This document shows positions 32,069-43,452 of a stretch of DNA of 64,000 nucleotides, one piece after another. The position numbers were made by a program, and so were the translations under genes. How positions within the stretch are numbered: the first letter of the stretch is position 1; every line of letters begins with the position of its first letter. The notes beneath the pieces were generated by a model. The model saw nothing but the letters and a program-made list of their open reading frames with translations, was not told the DNA's origin and searched no databases. The DNA comes from CBDCYS01 sp965226245. Lineage in GTDB: Bacteria; Acidobacteriota; Terriglobia; Bryobacterales; UBA6623. Location: contig CBDDCL010000015.1 in NCBI GenBank assembly GCA_965226245.1, forward strand, positions 2,790,001 to 2,854,000, written 5' to 3'.

Positions 32069-33727
32069 ATGAAGAAATACGTGTTCGTCACAGGCGGTGT
32101 GGTTTCCTCCCTGGGTAAGGGCATTGCGGCCGCCTCGATCGGCTGCTTGCTGGAAAGCCGCGGTTTGCGCGTCACCTTGCAGAAATGCGACCCCTATCTC
32201 AACGTGGATCCGGGTACGATGAGTCCCTTCCAGCACGGAGAAGTGTTCGTGACCGACGATGGCGCCGAGACCGATTTGGATCTGGGGCACTACGAGCGAT
32301 TTACGCACGCCTCACTCACGCAAGCCAACAATATTACCAGCGGCCGAATTTACGAAAGGATCCTGGCGAAAGAGCGGCGCGGAGACTATCTCGGCAAGAC
32401 GGTTCAAGTCATCCCGCATGTGACGAACGAGATCAAAGCGGCAATCAGCAAGATCTCAACCGACGATGTGGACATCGTGATTATAGAGATCGGAGGGACC
32501 GTCGGTGACATTGAGTCCCTGCCGTTTCTGGAGGCGATTCGTCAAATGCGGCACGAGCTAGGCCGCGAGAATTCCGTCTTCGTTCACGTCACGCTGGTGC
32601 CTTGGATTGCGGCTGCGCGTGAACTCAAGACCAAACCCACGCAGCACAGCGTGAAGGAGTTGCGGGCCATCGGAATCCAGCCCGACATGCTTCTCTGCCG
32701 CACGGAAACGGAACTCTCCGACGAGCTGAGAAACAAGATTGCGCTGTTTTGTGACGTGGACCGCAAGGCGGTGATTGCGGCGCGTGATGTCAGTTCCGTT
32801 TATCAGGTCCCGGTGAGCTTCGCGCGCGAAAGCGTGGACGAGATTCTGCTGCATCACCTTCGGATTGACGCGAAACCGCGCGACATGGCCGCCTGGGAGG
32901 ACATGCTGCACCGCCTGCGCCATCCGCGCGGCGAGGTGACGATCGGAATTGTCGGCAAGTACGTGGGCTACGAAGATTCCTACAAGAGCCTCAAAGAGGC
33001 TCTGTTGCATGGTGGATTGGCTCACGGTGTCCGCGTCGATGTCCGCTGGATCGAGGCCGAGAACATTACTGGCTCGACGGCGCAGCAAGAGCTGCGCGAA
33101 ATAGACGGCATTCTGGTTCCGGGAGGTTTTGGGAATCGCGGCATTGAGGGCATGCTGCAGGCCATTCGCTACGCCCGCGAGCAAAAGGTCCCTTACTTCG
33201 GGATCTGTCTCGGGATGCAGACGATGGTGGTTGAGTTTGCGCGCAACGTTTGCGGGCTGGACAGAGCTCACTCGACTGAATTCGACCCGGCGACGCCGCA
33301 CCGCATCTTTTTCAAGCTACGGGAACTGCGGGGAGTGGAAGATCTCGGCGGCACGATGCGGCTCGGGGCATGGCCCTGTCATTTGACCTCGGGGAGTCTC
33401 GCTCACGATGCCTACGGAGACGACAAGATCAGCGAGCGGCATCGTCACCGCTACGAATTCAATCTAGAGTACGCCGAGAACGTCCAGAGCCGGGGAATGA
33501 GGATCTCGGGAAAGACCCCCGATGGCACGTATGTCGAGATCTGCGAATTGGAGGGCCACCCCTGGTTTCTGGGATGTCAATTCCATCCCGAGTTCAAGTC
33601 CCGGCCTTTGGAGCCGCACCCGCTTTTCCGTGACTTTATCGGCGCCAGTTTCAAAAACCACGGCAACCGCGTGGTCAAAGAGAAAAAGGCGGAGGAAGAA
33701 CAATTCCTGCGAGTGCGCTTAGGGTAG
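32069..33727 (+). CDS. pyrG: CTP synthase
   Basis: About 552 residues from the ATG at 32069 (MKKYVFVTGGVVSSLGKGI); an upstream in-frame start adds 14 residues not found in the family. The synthetase domain carries SSLGKG, YLNVDPGTMSPFQHGEVFV, and EIGGTVGDIESLPFLEA. The C-terminal class I glutaminase has PGGFGNRG, the Cys nucleophile in PYFGICLGMQ, and the His-Glu pair in QFHPEFKSRP. It makes CTP from UTP, ATP and glutamine. It sits a few kb from the broken dcd gene, so both are pyrimidine-nucleotide functions, but they are not in one operon. Confidence 0.96.
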   Translation: MKKYVFVTGGVVSSLGKGIAAASIGCLLESRGLRVTLQKCDPYLNVDPGTMSPFQHGEVFVTDDGAETDLDLGHYERFTHASLTQANNITSGRIYERILAKERRGDYLGKTVQVIPHVTNEIKAAISKISTDDVDIVIIEIGGTVGDIESLPFLEAIRQMRHELGRENSVFVHVTLVPWIAAARELKTKPTQHSVKELRAIGIQPDMLLCRTETELSDELRNKIALFCDVDRKAVIAARDVSSVYQVPVSFARESVDEILLHHLRIDAKPRDMAAWEDMLHRLRHPRGEVTIGIVGKYVGYEDSYKSLKEALLHGGLAHGVRVDVRWIEAENITGSTAQQELREIDGILVPGGFGNRGIEGMLQAIRYAREQKVPYFGICLGMQTMVVEFARNVCGLDRAHSTEFDPATPHRIFFKLRELRGVEDLGGTMRLGAWPCHLTSGSLAHDAYGDDKISERHRHRYEFNLEYAENVQSRGMRISGKTPDGTYVEICELEGHPWFLGCQFHPEFKSRPLEPHPLFRDFIGASFKNHGNRVVKEKKAEEEQFLRVRLG

Positions 33728-36275
33728 TTCCCATTTCTCAGAGACAATAAGGTGTCAAAAGATGCTGGGGGCAGCCAGCAGCGGCACTTCCCGGGGCGTG
33801 TGCCACGATCCGGGTTTTCACACGGTTAGGACCCGGCTGCCGGGCCGGCTGCCGCCGCGACAGCTATTTCCGTGTCCCTTGCTCGATCGATCACTTTCCG
33901 GCCAACGGCTGGGGAGATGGCGCCGCGATGGGCTCGCTGCACGTGCAGACGGTGATGACTGACGATGATGAGCTCCTCGGCCGTTTGGGCGTCCGCCGGA
34001 AAACTTGCGGACCCAACGCTGACTTTGATGTCGGCGCCTTCCGCCTCGCACCCGCTGGTGAGTTTGGACTTGAGCTCGGCTTTCAGCCGGGCGGCCAGGG
34101 CTGACAAGTCTCCAGGCTTGATTCCGCCGGCCACGGCCAGGAATTGATCATCGCCCAAGCGCCCCAGGTAGTCGAACTTTCTCAGCGTGGCACGCGCTGT
34201 ACGGGAGCAGGTTTGCAGGAGCTGATTGCCGGTCTCCACGCCGAAGCGGGCATTGATTTGCCGGAAATCGTTGATGTCGACGTAGATCACCGAGCTGTTG
34301 CGGCTTTCATCTCGGGCCAGATCGACCTCTGCGCGAAGGTGTTTTAGTGTTTCGCGAGCGCCAGGCAAACCGGTCACGCGGTCTTGGGAGTCAGGTTGGC
34401 TTGTTTCGAACAAAAAGGCTTGCCGCAGAATGCCGCCTAAGTTATGCGTCATGTTTTCGGTCAGATCGGCATGGTCATTGGAGTAAGCGCCGGCTGTTTT
34501 GGAGTAAAGGTTGAAAGTGCCGACGACTCGGCCGTGATCCCAGAGCGGGATCACGAGAACCGCCTTGAGCCCGATCAGCCAGGCCATCAGGCCTAGCTCG
34601 GAATGCTCCCCGATCGGATTACCATTGAGAAGAGCTTGGCCGTGTCCCGCAACCCAACCGCTGGGACTGCTGCCGATGGGAATGCGCAGGTTGCGCGGCA
34701 AGTCAGCCTTTCTTCCCGTGGAGTAGACCGGTGTCAGAGTGTTGTTTCGCACCATCAGAACGGCGCACTCATCGAACGGAACCTGGTTGGCGAGCGGCGC
34801 AAACAGGAACTCCAGAAGCTCTCGCTGGGAGAGGCTCCGGCTCAACGTCGAGAGAAGCCGATACCAGCCGGAAAAATCGCGGGAGCCCGTCTGCCGTCTG
34901 GCAACTTCCCGGATCTGCTTGAGGCTTTCGATCCGTTCCTCGTGCGTGAGGGAGGTTTGGGTGGCATCCACCAAGCGCGGGCTTTGAATGGAGAATCTGC
35001 CCGCCCAGGATTTCCGTCTTGCCTGAGGGTCCTGCTGAATCTGCTTTTCCAGATCAGGCAGGAGTTCGATCAGGGTGTCCGTCACGTTCGGATCGAAAGC
35101 TTTGCCCCGCCGGGACTGGATCTGTTGGATCGCCTGCTCAACCGACAGCGCGGGGCGGTAGGGGCGGTCTGAGGTCAGCGCGTCGAAAGTGTCGACGACC
35201 GAGAGAATCCGCGCCGTGAGCGGAATCTGTTCGCCCCTGAGCTTGCGCGGGTAGCCGCTGCCGTCCCAGTTTTCGTGATGGCAGAGCACGAGCTCGGCGA
35301 CGGGAAGGGGAAAGATGGCCGCTGACAGGATTTCAGCTCCAATCTGAACATGGCTCGCCACGCGGCTGAACTCGAGCGGTGACAACCGGCCCGGTTTCGT
35401 CAAGACATTTTCTGGAACCGCGATCTTGCCGATGTCGTGAAGAAGGGCTCCGAACTCGAGAGTCCGTATCTCTTGCTCTGTACAGTCGAGCGCCTTGGCA
35501 ATCTCGGTGCAGTAGCGCTGGACACGCTTCAAGTGACCGCTGCTGACACTGTCTTTCGCGTCCACCGCCAAAGCCAAGGCCTCGACGGCCCGCAGAAAGA
35601 TCCCATCTGTTTCCGCCCTTTTCCCGAGATCCACATACAAAGGTCCCCAAAAGCGCTCACAGGCGCCATAGGCCAAAACCAGCAGCGGCACAGCGGCCCA
35701 TAACCACGTGTCTTTGGAAGGGTCGAAGATGGAGGGGTCGAACAGCAGCGCCAGACAAACCGAAGCGGGGGAGAATATCAGCGCCATCGCGCCACTTGCG
35801 CGAACGTGCGATCGCAACATCCGCTTCCAGTATTTCCGACGCTCGATCGCTGTCTCGGTGAGTCCGGCGGCGAAAAGATAGGCCACGCAAGCGACAGACA
35901 GCGAAAGCCAGGGTGAGGGCAGCGTGGCACCGGCGATCCCATAAGCAAACAGCGCGAAGGCGGCACTGAGCGCCGCCGACAGGGCCCTCCAGAGATAGTC
36001 CATCCCTCCCGGTGGGCCCTTGTTTTCAAGATGAAATCGAAGAACTCCTGTAATAACGGTTGCCGGGATCGCGAACAGCGGCGGCAGGGCGATCACCGCA
36101 CCCGCGAAGACGGCGTTCGACGTCGCCAGGCTCCCGCGCAATCCCGTGATCCGCAGACGGGCGCCAATGAACGCGAGGGCGCCGGCGAAAAGGACGAGCG
36201 TGCCGAGCAGCTCAACCTGCTCCAGCCCGCCATACTTTTCCACGAGGAAAAACAGGGACCCGCAGAATATCAGGA

Positions 36276-37303
36276 ATGGGGTATTTAGTTGACTCCAGTA
36301 GCCACAATATGTTGTGGTTGGGGGCATGAAGGAGGACTACCCCCGAAACCTCGTCGAGTTGGAAGCTCGATTCTCGACCGAGGAGGCGTGCCGGGAGTAC
36401 CTGCTGAAGCTGCGCTGGCCGGAGGGGTTCGTGTGCCCGCGCTGTGGGATCCAGTCCTCATGGGCCAGCAAACGCAATCTGCTGCTCTGCGCCGACTGCG
36501 GTTACCAGGCCTCGGTGACGGCGGGCACGATTTTCCAGGACACCCGCAAGCCCTTGACGTTGTGGTTCCGGGCGGCTTGGTGGGTGACAACGCAAAAAGG
36601 CGGGGCCAGCGCGCTGGAGTTGCAGCGGGTCTTGGGTTTGGGTAGCTATGTAACCGCCTGGACCTGGCTGCACAAGTTCCGCCGCGCCATGGTGCGCCCC
36701 GGTCGCAATCGGCTGGTCGGCCGGGTGGAGGTGGACGAAACGTATGTGGGCGGAGTCGAAGAGGGCGTCCGAGGTCGCGAAATGGTTGGCAAAGCGTTAG
36801 TTGCGGTTGCTGCCGAGGAGGATGGGCGCGGTATGGGTCGCATCCGGCTCCGTCGGATCGCGGATGCCTCAGCGGCGAGCTTGGAAGCCTTTGTCGAAGA
36901 AGCTATCCAACCTGGCAGCCTCGTGCACACCGACGGCTGGGAAGGCTATGCGGGATTGGAGAACAAAGGATACCGCCATGAAGTCACCGTGCTGCGCGGG
37001 AAGCGGCAATCGGCGAGTAAGCTGCTGCCGAGAGTCCATCGTGTCGCCTCTCTGCTAAAGCGCTGGCTGTTGGGGACCCACCAGGGGGCTGTCAGTCACG
37101 AGTATTTGGACTACTACCTGGACGAGTTCACGTTCCGCTTCAACCGGCGGACCTCACGGTCGCGCGGCAAACTTTTCTATCGCCTCCTCCAGCAGGCGGT
37201 CGCCGCCGACCCTGCTCCCTATAAGACAATGGTCGAGGCCACCAGGGCCGGCACCCCCACCCCCAAGATGTAGTGGCTACTGGAGTCAACTAAATACCCC
37301 ATT
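36276..37303 (+). mobile_element. IS1595-family element, copy 4
   Basis: 1,028 bp with the same perfect terminal repeats as the other copies, in opposite orientation to them. TATCAGGA flanks both sides (36268-36275 and 37304-37311). It interrupts the 5' end of the HD-GYP gene. Confidence 0.93.
36314..37273 (+). CDS. IS1595-family transposase (copy 4)
   Basis: 319 residues, same translation as copies 1 and 2: zinc ribbon CPRCG...CADCG, DETYVGG, HTDGWEGY, YYLDEFTFRFNRR. The frame is intact. Bases 36944-36988 are the source match of the 45-base fragment found inside the SRPBCC gene at 8262-8306. Confidence 0.93.
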   Translation: MVGGMKEDYPRNLVELEARFSTEEACREYLLKLRWPEGFVCPRCGIQSSWASKRNLLLCADCGYQASVTAGTIFQDTRKPLTLWFRAAWWVTTQKGGASALELQRVLGLGSYVTAWTWLHKFRRAMVRPGRNRLVGRVEVDETYVGGVEEGVRGREMVGKALVAVAAEEDGRGMGRIRLRRIADASAASLEAFVEEAIQPGSLVHTDGWEGYAGLENKGYRHEVTVLRGKRQSASKLLPRVHRVASLLKRWLLGTHQGAVSHEYLDYYLDEFTFRFNRRTSRSRGKLFYRLLQQAVAADPAPYKTMVEATRAGTPTPKM

Positions 37304-37345
37304 TATCAGGATATAGCCGCGATACCTGAACAGGGGGGACGACAT

Positions 37346-37788
37346 TCAACAATAACTCGGCGCCCGCCCCGGCCAGCCATTCACTTCGCGGTCTGGCCGC
37401 CGAGGATTATCCGATGAAGTACCGTAACTCTTTGACGCCGACTGCGACCAGCAGACTCCATCGTACTACAACTTGCGTACTATCAATCACCCGCACCCGC
37501 AGCCCAAAGTGTGTATCTCATAGCGGCCCTTTCCTTGTTTCCTCAAGTTGCACCCGCTCATGTGACGCCCGGCTGTAGGCGTTTTCGATAGGACGATGTT
37601 TCACTGAAGAGAGATCGGTCAGCCCGGGACTCCCCTCCAATTCACGATAGGTGTTCAGTGCCGTCTCCGCTTGGCTCTTGAGGTCTCGGTACGGGAATTC
37701 AGGCGCGAGGCTGCCGCGAGCGTCACCCGGCGACTTTGTTAACATGTTGCTTGGCCTCTGGCCGAGCGCCGGCCTGACGAGGATTGCC
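37346..37788. other. Intergenic region upstream of the lactate-racemase-like gene
   Basis: About 440 bases with no recognised gene. A minus-strand frame (37518-37814) overlaps the start of the next gene and has no family features. The region should carry the promoter of that gene and the lost promoter side of the HD-GYP gene. Confidence 0.4.
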
Positions 37789-39078
37789 ATGAAAGTCAAG
37801 CTGGAATACGACAAGACCGGAGCGGAGATTGAGCTGCCGGATCACCTGCGGACAACGGTTCTCGAATCTCGTTTTCCCCGGGAGCTGGCCGATCCGAATG
37901 CTGCCCTCGCCGAAGCGATCAAACAGCCGATCGGCTGCGCTGCGCTCGAGGAGTTGGCGCGCGGCAAACAGTCAGCGGCCATCTCGGTTTGCGATATCAC
38001 GCGCCCGGCTCCCAACAAGCTTGTGCTGCCGCATGTAACGGCAGCCCTCGAGCGCGCAGGCATCCGGCCTGAGAACATCCGCATTCTAATCGCCACGGGG
38101 CTTCATCGCGAAGCCACGCCCGCAGAACTGGAAGAAATTCTCGGACGGGAGATCCTTTCACGCTACTGGGTCGACTCTCACCGCGCCCGCAAGCTGGAAG
38201 AACACGCCGACCTGGGAGTCACCAGCGGCGGCACACACGCCTACGTCGACCGCCGTTTCGTTGAAACCGGCCTGCACATTACTCTCGGCTTTGTTGAGCC
38301 ACACTTGATGGCCGGCTTCTCAGGCGGACGGAAGCTCATATCGATCGGGCTGGCCGGCGAGAAAACGATCAAGCGGCTTCACAGCCCTGTGTTCATGCGC
38401 GATCCGAAGGCTGTCGAAGGGTCTTTCCCTGACAACCCGCTGCATCGTGAACTGTTGGAAATCGCATCGAAGGCGCGGCACGACTTCATGATCGACGTGG
38501 CACTGACCCGCGGCCGGGGCATCGCCGCAGTTTTTGCGGGTGCTCCCGCCGAGGCCCACAACGCCGCTGTGGAGTTCGTACGAGAATCCACGCTTGCTGG
38601 AGTCAGCCAGCCCGCCGACGCCGTCATTACGACCTCGGGCGGATACCCGCTCGACCTGACCTTTTATCAGGCAGTCAAAGGAGTTACAGCCGCCTCGCAC
38701 GTTGTAAAGCAAGGAGGGCCGGTACTCCTGATCGCGGCCTGCCGGGAAGGTCTCGGCAGTCCCGAGTTCAGTAAGATGATGCGGCGGTCGCTGCCCTGGG
38801 ATGTCCTGCTGGACGAGCTAGCGACCGCTCCCGTCGAGGTCGACCAGTGGCAGTCGGAGAAGCTGGCGATGGTTGCGCGCAAGTCGAATCTCTCATTCTG
38901 CTTGCCGGGAGTCGCGCGGGGCGATTGGAAACACCTGTGGGGTCCGGTATTCGAAACGCCCCAACAAGCCGTGGACGACCTTGTCTCCAAACTGCCGTCA
39001 GACGCGTCCCTCATTGTCATCCCCGAAGGACCCTACGTCTTTTCCCAACTCGATCAGGCACCCGTGCCGGTTGGGTAA
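37789..39078 (+). CDS. larA: Nickel-dependent lactate racemase family protein
   Basis: 429 residues from the ATG at 37789 (MKVKLEYDKTGAEIELPDH). LarA motifs: ISVCDITRPAPNKLVLP, ILIATGLHREATPAELEEILG (first active-site His), YWVDSHRARKLE (second His), and LGFVEPHLMAGFSGGRKLISIGLAG with the Lys that holds the nickel-pincer cofactor. The family interconverts lactate enantiomers or related 2-hydroxyacids using the pincer nucleotide made by LarB/C/E, none of which is in this window. With many LarA homologues acting on other hydroxyacids, the exact substrate is open. Cytoplasmic. Confidence 0.82.
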   Translation: MKVKLEYDKTGAEIELPDHLRTTVLESRFPRELADPNAALAEAIKQPIGCAALEELARGKQSAAISVCDITRPAPNKLVLPHVTAALERAGIRPENIRILIATGLHREATPAELEEILGREILSRYWVDSHRARKLEEHADLGVTSGGTHAYVDRRFVETGLHITLGFVEPHLMAGFSGGRKLISIGLAGEKTIKRLHSPVFMRDPKAVEGSFPDNPLHRELLEIASKARHDFMIDVALTRGRGIAAVFAGAPAEAHNAAVEFVRESTLAGVSQPADAVITTSGGYPLDLTFYQAVKGVTAASHVVKQGGPVLLIAACREGLGSPEFSKMMRRSLPWDVLLDELATAPVEVDQWQSEKLAMVARKSNLSFCLPGVARGDWKHLWGPVFETPQQAVDDLVSKLPSDASLIVIPEGPYVFSQLDQAPVPVG

Positions 39079-39210
39079 TGGGACCCGGTTTCAGGGATTG
39101 GAAGCGCACCGGCCGCCTAAGGCGTTGGGGCAACCTCTTGGGTCCATTGGTGGACGGAAATCCACGGATCTCCCGTGAGCGGAGTACCATCGCTGGAAGG
39201 CAGCGGTCGC

Positions 39211-39624
39211 CTACTTGATGAAGTTGATGACCTTGTCGCCGTCTTTCTTTTTCCCGCGGTGGGCTCGATGGCAGGACCTGCAGGTTTGCCCCAAAGTTTT
39301 CGCGGCGCCCTGGGCGCCCTCCCAATCCTCGCTCGTGGCCTTTGAGGCAACTTCGTACGCCGCCGCGCTAGCCTCCCTCGACCAGTCGGCGGCGTCGGTG
39401 ATATTATCCGCCGCCCAAAGCTTGTGCATCGTTTCGAAATGAGTGGCCACTGCCTTAGCGCTCTTCGCCGCCCCGGCGCCGTCCTGTGCCTTGAGCTGCT
39501 TCTTGAGAGCCTTGACGCCGCGCCCCGCCTTCTTCATGTGGGGCTGGAAATCAGCCAGTTCCACCGCCCAGGTCAGTCCAAACATCAGAATCATGCCGGC
39601 AAGAACGGCGAAGATGCGTCGCAT
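39211..39624 (-). CDS. Cytochrome c'-type (class II) monohaem protein
   Basis: 137 residues. A signal peptide (MRRIFAVLAGMILMFGLTWA) leads a four-helix bundle: FQPHMKKAGRGVKALKKQLKAQ, AVATHFETMHKLWAADNI, SREASAAAYEVASKATSEDW. The haem site CRSCH is near the C-terminus, as in cytochromes c' and c-556. It is a periplasmic electron carrier or gas-binding protein; partner unknown. It stands alone, convergent with the larA-like gene. Confidence 0.85.
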   Translation of the reverse strand: MRRIFAVLAGMILMFGLTWAVELADFQPHMKKAGRGVKALKKQLKAQDGAGAAKSAKAVATHFETMHKLWAADNITDAADWSREASAAAYEVASKATSEDWEGAQGAAKTLGQTCRSCHRAHRGKKKDGDKVINFIK

Positions 39625-39839
39625 AGATCAGGTTTCTCCTTCTCGTGTGGGGGCTGTTGCTAGTGAGTTCTCTCGATCCTACCCGCCTAGAAAGCGGCGC
39701 GTCAAGCGCCGGGGTCCACTGCGAGTCCGTTGTACTGCAAGCCGGTAAGCCCAGAAGCGGAAGAGCGCCACGAAAAATTCCGCCAAGAAGCGGTCCACTC
39801 TCGGAGGCAACATGGCGGAGCTAATCCAGTCCAAGCTCG

Positions 39840-39935
39840 CTCGTCGGCTTCGCGTCGCCTGCCCAACAGCCGAACTCGGTCGTGGTCTTTTGCGGCGACC
39901 TGGGCTACAGTGATATTAAACCCTTTGGCTGGACG
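39840..39935 (+). pseudogene. Possible sulfatase N-terminal remnant in a gene-free stretch
   Basis: The plus strand reads FASPAQQPNSVVVFCGDLGY followed by SDIKPFGW, close to the start of type I sulfatases (P-N-I-V-x-x-x-x-D-D-L-G-Y-x-D). The first of the two metal-binding Asp is replaced (CGD for ADD), and nothing recognisable continues. The surrounding region 39625-40116 holds no other gene I can see. A chance match is possible. Confidence 0.35.
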
Positions 39936-40116
39936 CTTCATCACACGCGGCGCTCTTGTGGGAGCACGGGGCAGGTGAGCAGATTTGAGCGGGTTTTGGA
40001 AAATTTCTTCGTATTTTGTTCTGCTGGATTGTTGCTCGCCGCGGGCGCGGTGATTCGGGAAACGGGCAGATGGCACGTTTGCGGTCTGTCTTTCCTTGTT
40101 GTGAAGCCGCTAGCGG

Positions 40117-41040
40117 TTAAGTGGGTGGACGCCGCTGGCGGGCGGCCTTTACCGTGTTGACCATCAACATGGCGATTGTCAGGGGGCCGACTCCGCCGGG
40201 CACGGGCGTGTAGGCGCCGGCGACCTCCGCTACGTCGGCCGGGTGAACGTCACCGACTAGAACGGAACGTTTCTCTCGGAACTTCTCCAGCTTCTTCGGT
40301 GCTCGGGCCAGAATGCGTTCGGCCTCGGCCGCGTCTGTTAAGCGGTTGGTGCCTACGTCCAGTACGGTCGCGCCGGGTTTGATGAAGTCGCGCGTCACCA
40401 TGGCGGGCCGGCCGATGGCGGCGATGAGGATGTCCGCCTCTCTTGCTACGGCCGGCAGGTCCGCGGTTCTGGAGTGGCAGATGGTAACCGTGGCGTGCTC
40501 GTGGAGAAGCAGCAGGGCAGCCGGTTTGCCGACGATGTTGCTGCGGCCGATCACGACGGCGCGCTGGCCGGCGATCGGAATGCCGCTGCGTTTGAGGATC
40601 TCGATCAAGCCGGTCGGCGTGCAGGGAACCAGTCCCGGCTGCTGCGTGACCAGCGCTCCAACGTTCACGGGATGGAAGCCGTCGACGTCCTTCTCAGGGG
40701 AGACCGCCAGCAGTACCTTGCCGCTGTCGACTTGGGGGGGAAGGGGTAACTGCACGAGAATACCGTCAATGTCGTCTCGGGCATTAAGATCGTGGACGAG
40801 CCCGGCGAGTTCGCCGGTCGTCGTCTCCCGCGGAGGAGTGATCGTTTCGCTGTAGATACCCACCTGGCCGCAGGCTTTGATCTTGTTGCGAACGTAGATT
40901 TTCGAGGCGGGGTTGTCTCCAACCAACACAGCCGCCAGGCCGGGACGAACGCCCCTCGCGGCGAGTTGGGTCACTTGTTCTTTTAGCTCCGCAAGGATCT
41001 GGTCGCGAATTTGGTTTCCACTGAGAACGCGCGCGGACAA
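40117..41040 (-). CDS. folD: Bifunctional methylenetetrahydrofolate dehydrogenase/cyclohydrolase
   Basis: About 307 residues if translation starts at the TTG at 41040 (LSARVLSGNQIRDQIL), which has GGAG nine bases upstream. An ATG further up would add about 30 residues with no family match. FolD motifs: GLAAVLVGDNPASKIYVRNKIKACGQVGI (catalytic Tyr and Lys), DGILVQLPLPPQ, PEKDVDGFHPVNVG, VVIGRSNIVGKP, PVPGGVGPLTIAML. It oxidises methylene-THF and hydrolyses methenyl-THF to 10-formyl-THF. It is divergent from the ABC exporter gene, with a long inverted repeat between them. Confidence 0.93.
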   Translation of the reverse strand: MSARVLSGNQIRDQILAELKEQVTQLAARGVRPGLAAVLVGDNPASKIYVRNKIKACGQVGIYSETITPPRETTTGELAGLVHDLNARDDIDGILVQLPLPPQVDSGKVLLAVSPEKDVDGFHPVNVGALVTQQPGLVPCTPTGLIEILKRSGIPIAGQRAVVIGRSNIVGKPAALLLLHEHATVTICHSRTADLPAVAREADILIAAIGRPAMVTRDFIKPGATVLDVGTNRLTDAAEAERILARAPKKLEKFREKRSVLVGDVHPADVAEVAGAYTPVPGGVGPLTIAMLMVNTVKAARQRRPPT

Positions 41041-41165
41041 GGGACCTTTCTCCTTCGGGCCGGTTAGAGAAACCGAATCATAGCATGCGAGTTCATTCGG
41101 CTCCGAATGTGCGTGTAGCATCCGTCCACGAAGCGAAAATTTGCGTTGCGTCGTTGTTGTCAAAC

Positions 41166-41268
41166 ACCCGTAGCGCAGGGCTCGCAAGAGACCTGCGGCC
41201 TTTTTGTGGTGCCACACCCCGCGGGTGAGTTCAGAACGCAGGTCTCTTGCGAGCCCTGCGCTACGGGT
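41166..41268. repeat. Perfect 32-bp inverted repeat
   Basis: Arms 41166-41197 and 41237-41268 are exact reverse complements (starting ACCCGTAGCGCAGGGCTCGC), separated by 39 bases. It lies between the divergent folD and ABC genes and would form a long stem-loop in either transcript. Confidence 0.95.
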
Positions 41269-41355
41269 ATTTCAAACCCTTCCGCAGGCAACCAAGAACC
41301 CTAGCGCTGACAAGACGGGACCGAAAACGCAGGGGCGTGTCCGCGGTCGAATACC

Positions 41356-43245
<1,890 letters not shown>

Positions 43246-43452
43246 GGTCCGCGGCGTTTTGGGCCGTGCACGGCGGCTACAGATAGCTGCCCGGACGCCG
43301 ATTACACCGGCGTAATTCTCAAAGCCAGGATTGACGATGAGGCGCTGACGCTTCGATATTTCCTGCGTAGATCTTTTGAGTGGCTGATCGAGTGGCCGGT
43401 TCGGCTCACCCTGCTGCTCGCTGTAACGCCGACGGGCTAGTGCTAGTCCGGG

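Larger units (their letters stand above)
33826..37345 (-). pseudogene. Membrane HD-GYP/GAF/degenerate-GGDEF protein, split by IS1595 copy 4
   Basis: Outside the IS the protein can be rebuilt: ATG at 37345 giving MSSPLFRYRGYILIFCGSLF, then several membrane segments to about residue 230. An HD-GYP domain follows (LLHDIGKIAVPENVLTKPG; HHENWDGSGYPRKLRGEQIP), then a GAF-like domain and a C-terminal GGDEF domain with GDDQF in place of GGDEF. HD-GYP domains hydrolyse cyclic di-GMP; the altered GGDEF site suggests no synthesis. The IS sits after codon 11. A start inside the IS end at 36327 is in frame with the rest, so a protein with a replaced N-terminus might still be made, though no ribosome site is seen there. 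Confidence 0.85.

Noticed and set aside
37518..37814. Minus-strand 98-codon frame upstream of the lactate-racemase-like gene
   Set aside because: It overlaps the start of that gene and shows no recognisable feature.
43246..43452. Search for a gene or RNA between the ABC exporter and the DUF1080 gene
   Set aside because: No frame, hairpin or repeat with support was found.
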